A stretch of DNA of 64,000 nucleotides from Scortum barcoo (GCA_023238725.1 CM041552.1:15725147-15789146); one strand, 5' to 3'; counted from the stretch's first letter, positions 37,185 through 49,834 are shown. A program made the numbers and translations. Notes: generated by a model not told the origin, from the sequence alone.

Positions 37185-37720
37185 CAAAGACCGTGGTGAT
37201 GAGGAGAAGAGAGAGAGGGGGGGAGGAAGGAGGAGAGAGGAGATAAAAAGTGGGAAGGAAGCGCATATAAAACAAGCATCGGAGAGGTGGATGGAACGGG
37301 TTTAGATGTGCTGGGAAGCGGGGGGGGGGGGTGTGAATATGTAGAAGTAATGTTAAAAATAGATTATACAAGGGAGAGAAAGAATGAGAGGGGGAGTGGC
37401 GCTCAGTGAGATAATTCAGAATTTGCATAAACACGCTTGTTCGGTTAAGGCTGACGTGCTCGTATGTGCGGGCGCTACACTGATGATCTTGTTGTGCCAA
37501 TGTGGCTCCTTGAATTGAACAGTTAGGGAGAAGAGGGAAAATTGTGGGAGAGAGGCCCTATGAGATAAGCAGAGGGGTGAATGAGAAAGGGGAAAGATAA
37601 ACGAAAACAAATGGAAGAGGGAAGAGAGGAGATGGGAAGACTGTAGAAAAAGACGAGAAAAAGGAATGGAGGGGGAAATAAAAGGAGAACAGCAAGTGGG
37701 AAGTGTGGAGGATTACTCAG
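37185..37720 (+). repeat. Long purine-rich tract
   Basis: Over 500 bases heavily biased to A and G on the + strand, with two unbiased interruptions near 37270-37340 and 37410-37510. It explains the long minus-strand open frames (112, 126 and 168 codons) rich in Ser, Leu, Phe and Pro. Such tracts can form triplex DNA. Confidence 0.7.
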
Positions 37721-39131
37721 TGTGTATTGAGCACGAGCTGTATTGTGCTGTGAGGAGTCTTTGGTCCCTCGGAGAGAAAACATGGTAGTATGAATAATAG
37801 ATGACACAACACGCGCACACAAGGCATGTTTATTTTTGCGCGCGTTTCTCGTGCGACTCCTTTTTCCCCTTTTAAACTCCTGAACAAAGATCTCTCGAGG
37901 CAAGGTGATGCGCTCAGCTGAACAAATACGTCAGCACGCGGACGCGACACAGAGGGCCAAAAGAGAGAGAGAGCTTCGCGGAAAAGCAACGCGACCTTCC
38001 ATCCACTGATGTGCGCACATTTTTGAGGAGAGAACATGAATGAACCAAGTGAGCGCACGTGTTGATACTTAGTGAAGGAGCGTGTCCCTCTTTGAATGCG
38101 TGGGTTATTCAGCAGATGGATTCGTGCGTCAGTCATGCTAAAAAGTTGACACTTCTGCCCACCCAGCAAAATCATCTGGAAAAGCTGCGAATACTGAACT
38201 ACACTGAAGTAGCCTCTGAAAAAAGAAGAGGGAAAACAAGAGAGAGAGAAAATGCAGCTTTCTGGACAGTGCTCAGCACTAAAATGTGAGCACCACCAGG
38301 ATTTGTTCTACAAAAGATCTCACTCTCAGTGTTCCAGCGTCAGTTTGAGAAGGTCAGTAGCACAGCGTATTCAGCTGTTTTAAAAGTGCCGCTGTCGATT
38401 TGTGTATTCGGTTAAAGACTACAGCCCACCACCCTTATCCCATCAAACAGTGCCTTTCGGAATATGAATTTTAAAGCCAAAAACATGAACTCTGATGACT
38501 CCCACTTTGGAATATTTGTTTGGTGCACCAACGCTTTTGCACATCTCTATGTGTTTGCACCATTCCTTCGCAATGAAAACAATACTCCAAAGGACGAAGC
38601 AGTGCTGAATCGACCGGATGGCCCTGCTGGCTGTGAACACTTTTTCCATTAGAGCACATCTGTCAGATACACGCACACTGCAGCACTGGAAGTGATTTAA
38701 ACTTCTGGTTCAAGACGGCAGGATAATCGTTAATTGGCGCTGAGAGCCTGTGATGCAAATGAGGGAGCACCGATTATATTTATAACCATTTAAAAAATGT
38801 AACACGATAGCAACCGAAACTGGCTGACATTTAGTGATACATGGACTTGTAAAAGTCAATTGTGTTGCAACTCAGAGGAGCGTGTGTGTGCGCGTTAGTG
38901 TGAAAAGGAGCGCGCGAGAGAGAGTCAGCGGCAGAAAGAGAAGCTACAATTAGATGCGGCAGATTTACCACCCTGCATTAGTTGATATATAACATACATA
39001 TAAAACTTTCTCTCCCACCCTCCGCTTTATGCCGTACACAAGCTTTACCTGCATCTCATCGGCGGCACAGAACTGGAACTGTTTGATGCATGGTGCACCT
39101 TCAGGATACAGATACAAACAAATGAAAAAGA

Positions 39132-39146
39132 AAAAAAAAAAAAAAA
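39132..39146 (+). repeat. Poly-A run
   Basis: Fifteen A following AATGAAAAAG. No retroposon body was recognised upstream. Confidence 0.75.
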
Positions 39147-42100
39147 GGAAACAAACAGGGTACTATTCAGCGAGTTACAAAATGATATAGCAAAACAGAA
39201 AATACCTTTAGCAATTTACATATAAATGGCTGCAGCTGTGTTTCCCCAATGCCCAAATGTAAACTCTATTTCAGGGATGAAAATTTTCAAGGTTGTTACT
39301 GAGTCGTGTGGTGTGTTTCGCAGCACAGCACAGTATGCAGTGTGGCGCAATAATGGAAAGTTTAGAATAGCAGCCTGTGCGACTGTAGCAAATCGTGTCG
39401 GGTTATTGATATATTGCATCCCTTTCACACAGTACTCACAAAACAAATATATAAATGCATTTTAATGCAGTGTGAAACAAATTAACATGGTTTAAATTAA
39501 TTTCAAGCATCATCCATGGCACTCTTTGAAAAATGTGAAAACCTTTGCATGCATGTGTTACTGTAGTTGTCACTTTTTAAAGACTCATGCTTACATCCCA
39601 GTCTAAAAGTGCTTTTCATGTCCCATGATGCCTTGCACAGAATGTAAAGTGTGAATGAAATACCCACTGAATCAATGGCAGTGCGAACATGCGCATTTCT
39701 GTAGACCAGAGCGACTTATAGTTAGCATCCTTCCATTTATCTCCCTCAGCAGAAACCCATTTCCTTCTGCAGGCAAGAGAAAATATGAGACTGTTGTTGG
39801 ATTCAAATCTTGGTTTGAGGCAGGTTTGAGGTTTTAACTCCACACCAGCCCTTCCGCTGCTATACTGGCAGCTTTACATTGAAAATGCTGATGCAGTTTA
39901 TTTGTACGGGGGGTGGGGTGGGGAGTGAGATGATGGAAAGATTGGAGAGTTTTAAGTGTTAGCAACATTGTACTCTGTAATTCCCATTGTACTCTGTAAA
40001 TGAACAAAATCCTGAAGTTGCTTAGTTTATTAAAGGGTTGTGCTGCAGTGAAAGGTGGGCAAAGGTGACTCAGTTTATTTTGGCAAGACGTGATGAATGT
40101 TTACTCTGCATAAGATATTAGATTTGACTTTTTAAACAGGTTTTAAGGGGTTTAGCCTTGAGTAATCTTCTTTATTTGACATATGAGCCAGTATCATTTT
40201 GTCTAGCTATGCTTCAGTTTGGACCAAACACTAGACGCAATACTACTTTACATTCTGAATAATGCATCGGTTGCTTTAAATAAAAAATGTGCACCAGAAA
40301 AATCCAAATAATGCAGAGTATTACTTTACTTTTTGCCACATACCCTGGGGATTCAGTCTGAGGTGCAGACATTTGCTGAACTTTAGCTTTAAAATCATAG
40401 CAGCGTCACTGTATCTCTGCCCAGACAGGATTAGACGTTGTTGTAATGTTGTTTTAAATAATATTACGCAGAAGTTCAAGAATGATTAAAATATACAGGC
40501 GGGGGACAAATTAAATATAAAACCTGAATAAAAGAGTGGAGAGACACATCAAACCGGATGCCTCCATGCAAGAGGGCTCACTGAACAGTTTGGTGAGTTT
40601 GAAAATTACACAAATAAATGCTAATATATTTTGTGTCTGATGCTTGATCTGAGCGATATTACTTGATTTACTAAAAGTTGCCTATATAAATGAGGGAATA
40701 TCTTGTGTTAGAATGGTATTACTCTCTCCAATGATCCTCCCTCCACAGACTAAGCAAGAGGCAGTGAAGATGTTCTGGAGGCTGGTGGTGGCGTGACTCA
40801 GTACGAACACACTCATTTTTTTCCTTTAATTTGTCACCCATCTTCCTGTCAGGTGAAGCTGTGGTTCACATTAATGTGTAGGCAGAGAGTGCTTTCACAT
40901 GTCTTTGTCAGAACGACTCACAGACTTGGAAAGTGTTTTAGGAAGAGCTGGAGGTGGTTTGATCACTTGGACCAAATTTAGTGGAACCCGTAGCCTGGTG
41001 AGAGTGAATATCTTGAAGAATGTCTGTTAGTCAGTCAGTTCAAACTCCTTGATCTGGTTCAAGTGTAAGAAGCAGGGCTGGCACACTGCGACAATGTAAC
41101 TGTGCAGCACTTTGTGCCGTGTTGAAAGGTGTAAAAAGTGGGAACAACAGCTAATTGTTCTGTCATGAATCGGTTATTACATGGGACCAGTTTAGGCTGC
41201 TGATAATGCTGTATCACTGTAACACAAAAAACTTGCTCAACTCTATGCCAGCTGTGACAGGCAGTGATGTCAGCTGCAGGACATCAAAAAGACATTTAGA
41301 CTCTCACTTGGTGTTTGGTGCAAATATAAAGGGCATGGTGGGGGTGTGTTACTTCAAATGGGCTACCAGTGAAGCAGAGAAATACCCCAGCAGAATTACA
41401 CTGTTCGCATTACAACAGGGATGTACGAGGATCGTGCGCTTGTTGATTTCTACGGCAGATGTTGGATTGTGTAGCAGCAAAAGCTGAGCCAAGTTCATCC
41501 TGCATTTCTGCATCTGAGCCCTCAGGGTGGGCACTACTCCATCACAGTGGTCTCATTAAATTGAATAACGGGCTTTTTTTTTCAGCAATAAATGTCCGTC
41601 TGACCAGGGCTCTGGGTCTGTGCTGTTGCAGTGTGTTTTGCCACATGCGAGCCCACTTTTTGTTTATAAAGATTTTTTTTTGTAATTAAATTTTTGTACT
41701 TAGTTAATAGCGAAAAAGTAGTATTGGAACTGTTGTCATCATTTATAGTAAACGCAAATGTAGCTTAACTACACACCCATAATTTTCTTCACTTCAGTGA
41801 GCACAGAGGAATTTTAGTGTCTCTTAATTTGTAAATCTAGTATAAAAAAGTGGCACCACCTGCCCTCTGAGATTTATATGGGCTGTTGCATATGTGGGCT
41901 TTGGGACCCTCTGCCACCCAGAGAGAAACTATTTTCTTTTCGGAGGACCAGCTTGGACTTTGGGCTTATTAGGAAACTGTCTGCTGAGTACAAACTCTAT
42001 TTGATGGCTCTTCCATTGTAGAATATTAACTTTTAATTTTAGCACCGTTGCAGTGAAGTTAAACAGGCAGCTTCAATGAGGAGCGCTTCAGAACAGCCTT

Positions 42101-43760
42101 TTCTGAACTCTGGTGTGCTGTCATCCTGATGTTTTGTTTGTTTACAATAAAAAATTATTTGAATAATTGTTTCCCTGCTTATTTTCCTGCAGTGCAGGCA
42201 GCACGTCCTTGTTGAGTGAACTATAATGTCATTAAAAGTGCAACAGACTGCAGTTACAGATTTTGACTTTGTGTCCGGGGGCGTGCAGACTTATCACACA
42301 GAGCTTTAAAGGGCCCGACAGGAGCTGATTTGATTAACCATTATTGAATGTGGTCCCTCCACCTGCATACTTTAGCGTATTATGCTGTGCCACACACTAA
42401 TGTGTTTGCTCTGCTCATGCCACTTTTCCAGAATGCACCACACAGCGTTCAAGTTTTTCTGTTCTTCTTCATTAAAATAGCACAAGACAGTTGGTTTGAC
42501 CATGTGTCCCGGGTCTGGCCCAAATTTTGTGCTTCGTGCTATTAACATTGGCATTTTGAAATAATTCTGACTGCTCAATAATTTCTGTATCACTGTCCGT
42601 GTATTCGCTGTCCAATTATTTACTATTGCCTGTCACACATTGTAACACATTCTGCCATCGTGTTCCCATTAAGTATAAACTTACTTATTAGCATGCATGT
42701 ATGAATCAATATATTATTTGCTAGATGGTGTTAGATCGGGGGGAGGGACTGCTGGAGACATTTGTTTTGTCCATTTATTAAATATTTTCCAACCAGAATT
42801 TTACCATACTCTGCTTCTGCCAAACACTCAATGAGCGATAGCATTGAGAATAGCATCAGGTCCCCCCCCCCAAGAGGACTACTTACACTGTGACAGCTAA
42901 TCATTTTAGCATGCTCACATTACACTACTAATGAGGCCAGCAGTGGGAGATTTGTTCAAGTTTAACGAGCAGGATGGTGGGCCAGCCAATTGCTTTCCAC
43001 CACATTTTCCCCATAAATCTATAGTCACTTAACAGACTGCATTTAAGAACTTGCTTTAACGGGGGATTTGACACACATCATGTGGTTTTGCTGGCATTTA
43101 CATGGAAACCATGTTTTTTTTTTAATCCCGTTATTTTACAGTTTTAACAGTATTAAAAGACTGAACAGAATTGTAAGACTTTTTTTGTCAGAAATTTTTA
43201 TTCAATTGGGAAACAAGGTAAATGTGACAAAATAATGGGGATGTTTGTAGATGGTTTCTCATCGACGTTGCCCAGAAAGTAGCTGTCTGTCAAGGCCACC
43301 CCTTTGAAAGTTGAGGTGGATTAAGTGCTCTTCATAATTTGAAGTGTAATTAGCTGATGATTTGGCCTGGCCTGATCCATGGAGATGCAACTGACTGGCT
43401 GTGTGGCCTTGTGTACAAAGAGGAAGGACAAAAAACTCCCTCGAATGCACACACACTTAAACACACACGTAAAACGCAAGCTTTGCCCATGACACACAAA
43501 GTACGAATGTTATCTAGATAAAACAGCACATTTCCTTCAGCTGCCCCAACGCAGCAGCTTTTTCCATCAAAAAGTTACATCAATTAAGTAACAGTTGGGT
43601 CCATACTCAGATGTCCTTTAGTCATTAGCCAAGACTTGTGCAAGTTTTGAAGGTGGACAGTTTCTTTTGAGACTGTAGTTAAAATGTTTCTGACTATGAA
43701 CCACAGTAAAATGCTAATCTCTCCCTTTCTCTCTCTCTCTCTCGTCTTTATTTCTTTCAG

Positions 43761-43822
43761 ACCCAGCGATCAGGGAGAAAGCCACATGTCTGAAGTCACA
43801 AAGAAAACAGATGCACAGATAA
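43761..43822 (+). CDS. lrfn5: Likely terminal coding segment of the LRFN5-like gene
   Basis: The acceptor is textbook: about 40 bases of CT-rich pyrimidine, then TTTATTTCTTTCAG. The LRFN exon ends with one base of a codon (G). Two bases from here complete GAC, and the frame reads DPAIREKATCLKSQRKQMHR before TAA at 43820-43822. This gives a tail after the EPTS motif of about the length I recall for mammalian LRFN5, though the residues do not clearly match. A second frame stays open for about 52 codons to TGA at 43915-43917, but needs a phase-2 donor. Rival acceptors at 31840 and 47852 could serve instead. The join is inferred from phase, splice signals and the downstream poly(A) signal. Confidence 0.4.
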
Positions 43823-44558
43823 GAGACAAAACAAAAATAAGCAGCGGGGTTGTCAGTTTGCCAAATTGCATCTATTTCAGCGTTCTATCCAAATCACCAT
43901 CAACACGTCATCAGTGACGAAGTCCACAGAGTTCAACATCAAAGAACAAAACACTTTCGCGCAAGGAAAAAAGGAGCGTGTGTGACTGCACTACATTGTT
44001 AACATCTTGGCTGTAGTCATCCAGGCCCTCTGCGCATCCTCATTATTGCACCTTCATTACCACCGCAGGGCGCACTTACGTGCACACAACATGATTGATA
44101 ACAGGTCGCATCTCGCGTGATGTTCAATTTCTAAAGAGTTACATCTTCATGTGTGTCTGACAGATATTGCTTTCCATGAATTATCAGAAGGACACAGGTG
44201 CTCCACACTGGCCTCTTTCTCTTGATGCCCGAGCGCTGACTCAGACTTCATGCTGGTTATTGTAAATGGGATATGAGGCACATGTATCGGATGTACACTT
44301 ACCCGTATGTGTGTGCACGTAATTGCACTCAGGTCTCAGCGTCATCATTACCATCATGATTGTTACAGTTCCCCGCAGAGATGTGACCTGGTAGAAGAGC
44401 AAGTAGACAGAGGACCTCAAACATTTTGACCCATGCCAGAAAAAAAAACACACACACAAAAGAAGAAAATAAAAAAAAGAAAGCACACAACTGCTTTGTC
44501 TTCACTTCTCTCCTTCTGTGTTCCCCTTACTTTTTCTTTGGGCTTTATCTTTTGTATG

Positions 44559-44566
44559 TGTACATA
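44559..44566 (+). promoter_or_regulatory. Pumilio response element in candidate 3'UTR
   Basis: TGTACATA matches the UGUANAUA consensus bound by PUM proteins, which repress and localise neuronal mRNAs. It lies about 60 bases before the poly(A) signal. Confidence 0.4.
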
Positions 44567-44626
44567 AAGCAATTTCAAATCTTATAGTTTTGTACATGTA
44601 ATTTTTATGGTGTGTGGAACTTTTCT

Positions 44627-44632
44627 AATAAA
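44627..44632 (+). terminator. Polyadenylation signal AATAAA
   Basis: Canonical AATAAA, followed within 60 bases by a T-rich stretch (TAGTTTTTTTCTTCC) suited as a downstream element. Cleavage is expected at about 44645-44655. A second AATAAA-like string sits in an A-rich run near 44467. Confidence 0.5.
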
Positions 44633-46014
44633 ACAAAACGAAAATGGATGACTTTCTCCTAGACTGTCTACATAGTTTTTTTCTTCCTCTTTCTTTAACT
44701 CCATCTCCACCTTTAGTTATGCTGTAATATGGTGGATAACGTATAACTGACCTGTCTTAAAACACCATGTATGATTTAAATGATGTTGCCAAAGCTGACA
44801 ACATTCAGTTGAACATAACATAAAACAGTGAATTTAAAAGGGAGTGACAGTAATTTTATGTTTTCCCACCACATTGCTTGAATGTGACTGATTTTCAACT
44901 CTGAAATGTTTCATTATTGTAGTCAAGGTGTACGCTGTGGGTGGACGTAATTAAAACATATGGATAAATATAGAAATAATTACAGTAAATGTCAGTCATC
45001 ATCAACAATATACCAACGGAGCTATTCACTGTTGTGTGTAAATTTCTATCTAAAGCTGCTGCAATCAAGCATTTTTATATTAACAGTTGAATTGCAATGT
45101 GAAGGGGGCCCCTCTTAGAGATGGACAAGTGATGACTCTGCACTTCCCCTACAGACAACACAGCTTTATAGCATCTTTCAGATCATTATTTTGATTTTAC
45201 AGCTCGCTACTTTACTGTGTTGGTTCACCCTCACAGCTCTCATCAGTGTCATTTTTGGCTGTAGCAAGTAGCTCGTTTCGGTGATAATGCTCTGACAAAC
45301 CCACTGTAAACTACCTGTCCGGTGCCAACCAGCAGATGGAAAAAACAGCTTATGAACATAGTGGAGCATTTATCAGACAAACAGCAAAATATTCCCCTTA
45401 AGAGCTGGTGGGGACGCAAACAGAGCTAAAAGTCAGAGAATACTGCACTTCAACTAAACGGTGATGAGATTTCATTTCTGCTGGATGAGAAAATAAACAA
45501 GTCTTCACTAACAAATCAACTTTATATGGTGATAATCTGTCAAATGGTAGCTGGTTTCTGCTGCTCACACAAAAATCAGTCACTGCAGGTTACATTAATG
45601 AACAGTTGCATCAGTGATCATCAGACTGAAAATGACTGGGATCAAATGATCAGTCTTTAATCAGTCGTTACTGATGCCAGATGTTTTAGCTTTCCTTTGC
45701 TGAGACGTCAACATGAAGCCTTCCTGCACATGACTGGATGATTGCGTCGTTCAGTGGGCCTCTGCTAGCCTTTGATTGTGGAACTGGAAAATCAGTGCAG
45801 CTGCTCTGGAAATACTTTCACACTTAGTTGCTTATTCTGTAACAATTGTTGGGGTTTTATGCGTTTTAGGTTTCCTCCGCCATACACTACACACAGATGC
45901 ATTAATGGTGCACCGGCTGAAATGATCTTTACGAAAAGCCCTGGTATTAGCTTGCTAAATGTGATCCCTCTTGTTTCTTCTTCCCGGTTGTTAATGCTTC
46001 CTGTGAACATAACC

Positions 46015-46382
46015 TAAATCTGTCTGCTTCCTCCCTTCCCTCCTCTCCTATTATCTCCACCTATCACTTCTCCTCCCCTCATCTATTCCCCTCAGCCCGC
46101 TCTGCTTTTCCCCCTCATCCTCTCTTCTCCTAACCTCCAAGCCCCTCATCTCTCGATCTCGCTCTCTCTCCTGCTCTGTTTTTCCTCTCAGCCTTAATAC
46201 CCAATCTGCTCTACACAACTCCATTCTGCTCCCCAGATCTACTCTATTCCTCAGTTCTCTGGCTCCTTAGTTCTTGGCAGGCAGCCAGCGCCAGATCAGC
46301 TCCCCGCCATTTCTGTCTCCTCTTTCTCCTTTACTCTCATCACCACCTGTTAACTCTATTTCCTCTCCCGTCCTTTTTTTTT
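46015..46382 (+). repeat. Polypyrimidine-rich tract
   Basis: Roughly 360 bases dominated by C and T with repeated CTCCCCTC and CTCTCC strings. It then changes abruptly to purine-rich sequence (about 46405-46560), giving a mirror-like skew switch. Confidence 0.7.
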
Positions 46383-46689
46383 TTCCTCTTTATACGCACA
46401 CATGAAGCAGAAAGAATTAGAATGGATGGGATATAATGAAAGGGAAAGTAAAATATATCTTTCCTAACAGAAGTAGAAAGAGGTAATGACGACGCTAACA
46501 TCGCTGCAGCGCCGTCGACGGCAGAAAGGGAAATGGAAAAAAAAAACAAAAAAAAAAAGGTTAAGGGGGATGAATACACAGTCATCCCGTGAGCTATCAG
46601 CAGCTGTACAAAACGTGGCACCTGGGGTCTCATTTTGAGAGAGATCCAAATATTAAAATGTGATTCATGTTTCACTCTTCGAGCTCTAT

Positions 46690-47060
46690 AGCAGGCGGTG
46701 AATGTGAATGCGACGATAAATCAGCGCAACAGAGTAGAAAACAAAGTGGAAAGCGTCCTGATGAGTCGCTATTAAGATTATGAATTTATTATCAAACGGT
46801 CACCTTTGTATGTGTGCACGCTTTAAAAGTTTTCCTTCAAAACGGTATGAATTAAACACGAGGCTTTTCAAGCTGACAGCGTCCCATCATAATCACCTCA
46901 GTAGTGTATTAAAGGTAATCAGTTCTGCTGCTGAATTCATTAATTAAGCCAAATATTTATGTCAACATACTTTGCATGGTATTAATATGAGCTCTTATCT
47001 CAGAGCATGGAGAAGTTGAAAATGATTTCCTGCTCATTAATATGGAAATGTATGCAGCAA
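46690..47060. promoter_or_regulatory. Candidate conserved non-coding enhancer
   Basis: Unique, balanced sequence containing CATTAATTAA (46938-46947), TTTGCAT (46971-46977, POU-like half) next to ATTAATATGAGC, and another CATTAATATGG near 47035. Clusters of homeodomain and POU cores in unique sequence beside a neuronal gene are typical of vertebrate conserved elements. Conservation itself cannot be seen here. Confidence 0.25.
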
Positions 47061-47504
47061 GGTGCTTCAAATTTAATCAGACCATCTTCCACAGGGGCAA
47101 CTCTGCATGTACATATTGAGTTCCTGTCATGTACTGTGATGGAGTTCATAAAAATAAAAAAAATATATAATAAAGATAATAATAAAAATGATAATGAAAA
47201 AGAAACAGACAGACACAGACAGAAAAAATGTCAGCACCATACAAATACAAAAAGCACAAGAAGTTTTTGTCAAAGTGTCCTTGGCAGTAAATTATCGGCA
47301 TGGTTGGAATTAACATTTCACTCTGCTGCTCGTTAAAGCCGAACCTTGAAAGGCAGAAAAAAAAAATTAATTGGTTAGGAGATTACTCACAAGGCCGAAG
47401 AACTCGCGCCTGATTGGAGAGATAGAGAGGTTGGCTTTTATTTGTTTAAGAAATTTGTAGCCTTGGGTGAGAAGCCTTGAAAACTAACTAACTATATCTT
47501 ACTT

Positions 47505-47507
<3 letters not shown>

Positions 47508-47553
<46 letters not shown>
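47508..47553 (+). repeat. (CA)23 microsatellite
   Basis: The longest perfect dinucleotide repeat of the window, 46 bases. Confidence 0.93.
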
Positions 47554-47556
<3 letters not shown>

Positions 47557-47851
47557 CACTCAATCACGAGTATGTGCCAGCACACACACGCAGAAATCAT
47601 TCAGACACAGGCAGCAGAGCATGTGCAGAGACACATTTAGGTGTGATCACACAGGTTTGTAAAAGAAATTCTGTTTTGAAAGCTGCTGAAATTTCTCTGG
47701 CTGAAGTGACTCACTTCCTCCATGCTTGAGCCTCTTACAGTATCTGCTTTGTGTGACGTTACCACTTCTCTGACTACTTCTTGGGTGACTGAATGATTTA
47801 TTTCTTGTTACTTTTTTTCATTTTCTTTTTCTTTCTCCCCCGCCCCCCCAG

Positions 47852-47880
47852 ACTTGAATGTCCCGTCTGTGCCATATTAA
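47852..47880 (+). other. Alternative candidate terminal coding segment
   Basis: A CT-rich stretch ends in CGCCCCCCCAG (AG at 47850-47851). Joined in phase 1 to the LRFN exon it reads DLNVPSVPY and stops at 47878-47880. The acceptor is strong. A possible poly(A) signal AATAAA lies near 48976. It is weaker than the 43761 model because the predicted UTR end is less convincing. Confidence 0.15.
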
Positions 47881-49834
47881 CAACTAGCAACTAAAATATT
47901 TTCTCCCTTCTTGGTATAGCCACAGTGGACTGATACAGGAAAAAATGGAAAATAGAGCGCTGGAAGCCTCGTGACCAACATCCTAAGACACATTTAAACC
48001 CAGGATGTCTGGCTGAATCTCATTTACAAGTGTTTAACGTTCCCTCCTCATTCACACTCGGGAGACACCCCCGGATGTGTTGTGCCTTTGAGGACTGCCT
48101 TCTCTCTGACGCCGTCTACTCAGGTGGAGACTGGCCAACTTGATCTGAATTTCTTGCGCTACCTTGTAAAATAAGTGGAAGGTGTGAAACGGTTTTGGCG
48201 GATGGAAAATGTAAATGGAGGTAAAAGTATTTGCAAATGAGAGCTATTTCAGCTTGATTTTACCTAAATTCTGGATATATACAAGGCAAGCTGCAACCAC
48301 CACTGCTGCACGTACAGTGATCAAGACCTTAAGGCCGTAATAATATATATATGTATTTCCCCGCAACAGAAATTGTCAATCACTGCTGTTATTGCTGTGC
48401 TAAAGGTTTCATTGTGAAAAATGAGCCTCTGAGAGAAGCACAGAACATGTTTGCTCGGATGATCGCCGAGCTTCGTTAAGGCTCCATCAGTTTGTCCATA
48501 TTTGAATTTTCCAAGCAGCAGAGATGAACAAAAACACAACAAGCAGTAAGTAAGATTATATATGACTGTGATTCTGATGACACTGCTTTAGTGTCTCCAT
48601 AGTAACAGAGGATGAAATGGTGAGGGGTTCACTGTGTTTCATTTCTGTTTTTGGACCACTTAACCCCCAACAGGGTGCCAATGTCACTCCCTGTGACGCA
48701 TATCACACATCACACAAGAGCTGCCTCTCATGGTGGAGTGAAGTCAACACCGCTGAAATGAGATTCGACTAATGTCGGCCGCCGCACATGCCCGGGCTGA
48801 CTGAGCCGCCAGGTGTCCCCGTGTTTCATAACGGCTCCAACACGCAAAGGGAAGGGATGACTCACTGAACGAAATAATGCCTTCTCAACTACCTGCCTAC
48901 GTTTCACCTGGCGGTTATTGACTGAATGGATTAACTCTAAATTTGTGGTTTCGTTCTTGCTTAACAGGTTGTGAATAATAAATTGAATGAACAGCAGCTT
49001 GATTTTCTATCCTCTTTGCGATCAAACTACATAATGGCTTGAGTTGATGCCAAAGTTTAGATGCTTCCTGCACACTGCCGCTACTTTAATTCTCCTTCCA
49101 CAACAAGCAATTTTTGTTATATCCCTCATCACCAAATGGACTTTTAAGAGACAACCTATTTGCTGAGCAAAAGGAGCGGGGGTGATAGACTCAATTGTTT
49201 GTAATCAGCAGAGCTCAGTATTTATAATAACAGCACCTCATGGTGTTTTCCGTTTAATCTTCCGCAGACAACCATCAGATGTGTTTTAATGAGGACAGCT
49301 CACAGTGAGAGATAACTGAAAAACTCTGCTCTCCCCTGGTTTTATCTTAGGTTGGATGCACACCACAAGATCTCATCAAGTTTACTTTAACTAATTAAAC
49401 CCAAAGTTACCGTCCTCTCCCAGCCCAAATTTTCCAGATGAGGGAACTGCTGTGAGAAAGCCACAAAGGAAAAATAATGATAGCTGGTTTCTGAAAAATG
49501 TTACAGAATTTTGCATGCACAGAGCTACTTAATTGGGGCTAAATCTTGTCAAAGAATGTAGTGTTTGTCCACATTTGGCAGGAAGTCGCAGGGGGGCCGC
49601 GGTGATCAGAATCCATATCTCAGAGAGGAGCATGGAAAACCTGTCCAACCAGTGCAACACGCTGATTTGTGTCACATCATTGTGTACACCGCCCTCATTG
49701 TGCCGGGACTTTTACATATTACATCTGATATCACACCAGCACAACAGGACACTGCCTGAAACAGCCCACATCATTAATATGGAGTGTGCGCCATCGCTGT
49801 GTAGCTGTGTGAGAAAAGAAATAAAGAAGGTTAT

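Larger units (their letters stand above)
36440..38945. promoter_or_regulatory. CpG-rich zone, possible internal promoter region
   Basis: CpG is markedly denser than elsewhere. I count 23 CpG in 37801-38100, at only moderate GC content. The zone includes TATAAAA at 37266-37272, TACGTCA at 37928-37934 and repeated GCGC strings. Vertebrate promoters often escape CpG loss, so an alternative start site on either strand is possible. The 111-codon open frame at 36479-36814 lies at its left edge and resembles nothing I know. A GA-rich tract sits in its middle. Confidence 0.3.
23934..43760 (+). other. Presumed intron between LRFN exon and likely terminal exon
   Basis: Bounded by the GT at 23934-23935 and the AG at 43759-43760, about 19.8 kb. 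It contains purine- and pyrimidine-rich tracts, microsatellites, an antisense SINE-like copy, a CpG-rich zone and several splice-like sites. No other open frame in it is recognisable. Additional small exons cannot be excluded. The extent depends on the terminal exon call. Confidence 0.4.
43823..44650 (+). other. Likely 3' untranslated region of the LRFN5-like transcript
   Basis: About 830 bases between the inferred stop and the poly(A) site. The last 120 bases are T-rich with a Pumilio-type site and strings such as TTTTGTACATGTAATTTTT, typical of neuronal 3'UTRs. There is a small A-rich/CA stretch near 44440-44485. Confidence 0.4.

Noticed and set aside
36773..37903. Minus-strand open frames of 112 to 168 codons
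   Set aside because: Produced by the purine-rich tract and ACGC repeat; low-complexity composition without domains.
41155..41487. 110-codon + strand open frame with AVTGSDVS, slightly like a transposon-associated TGCD motif
   Set aside because: The likeness is limited to a few residues, and flanking residues do not follow the expected pattern.
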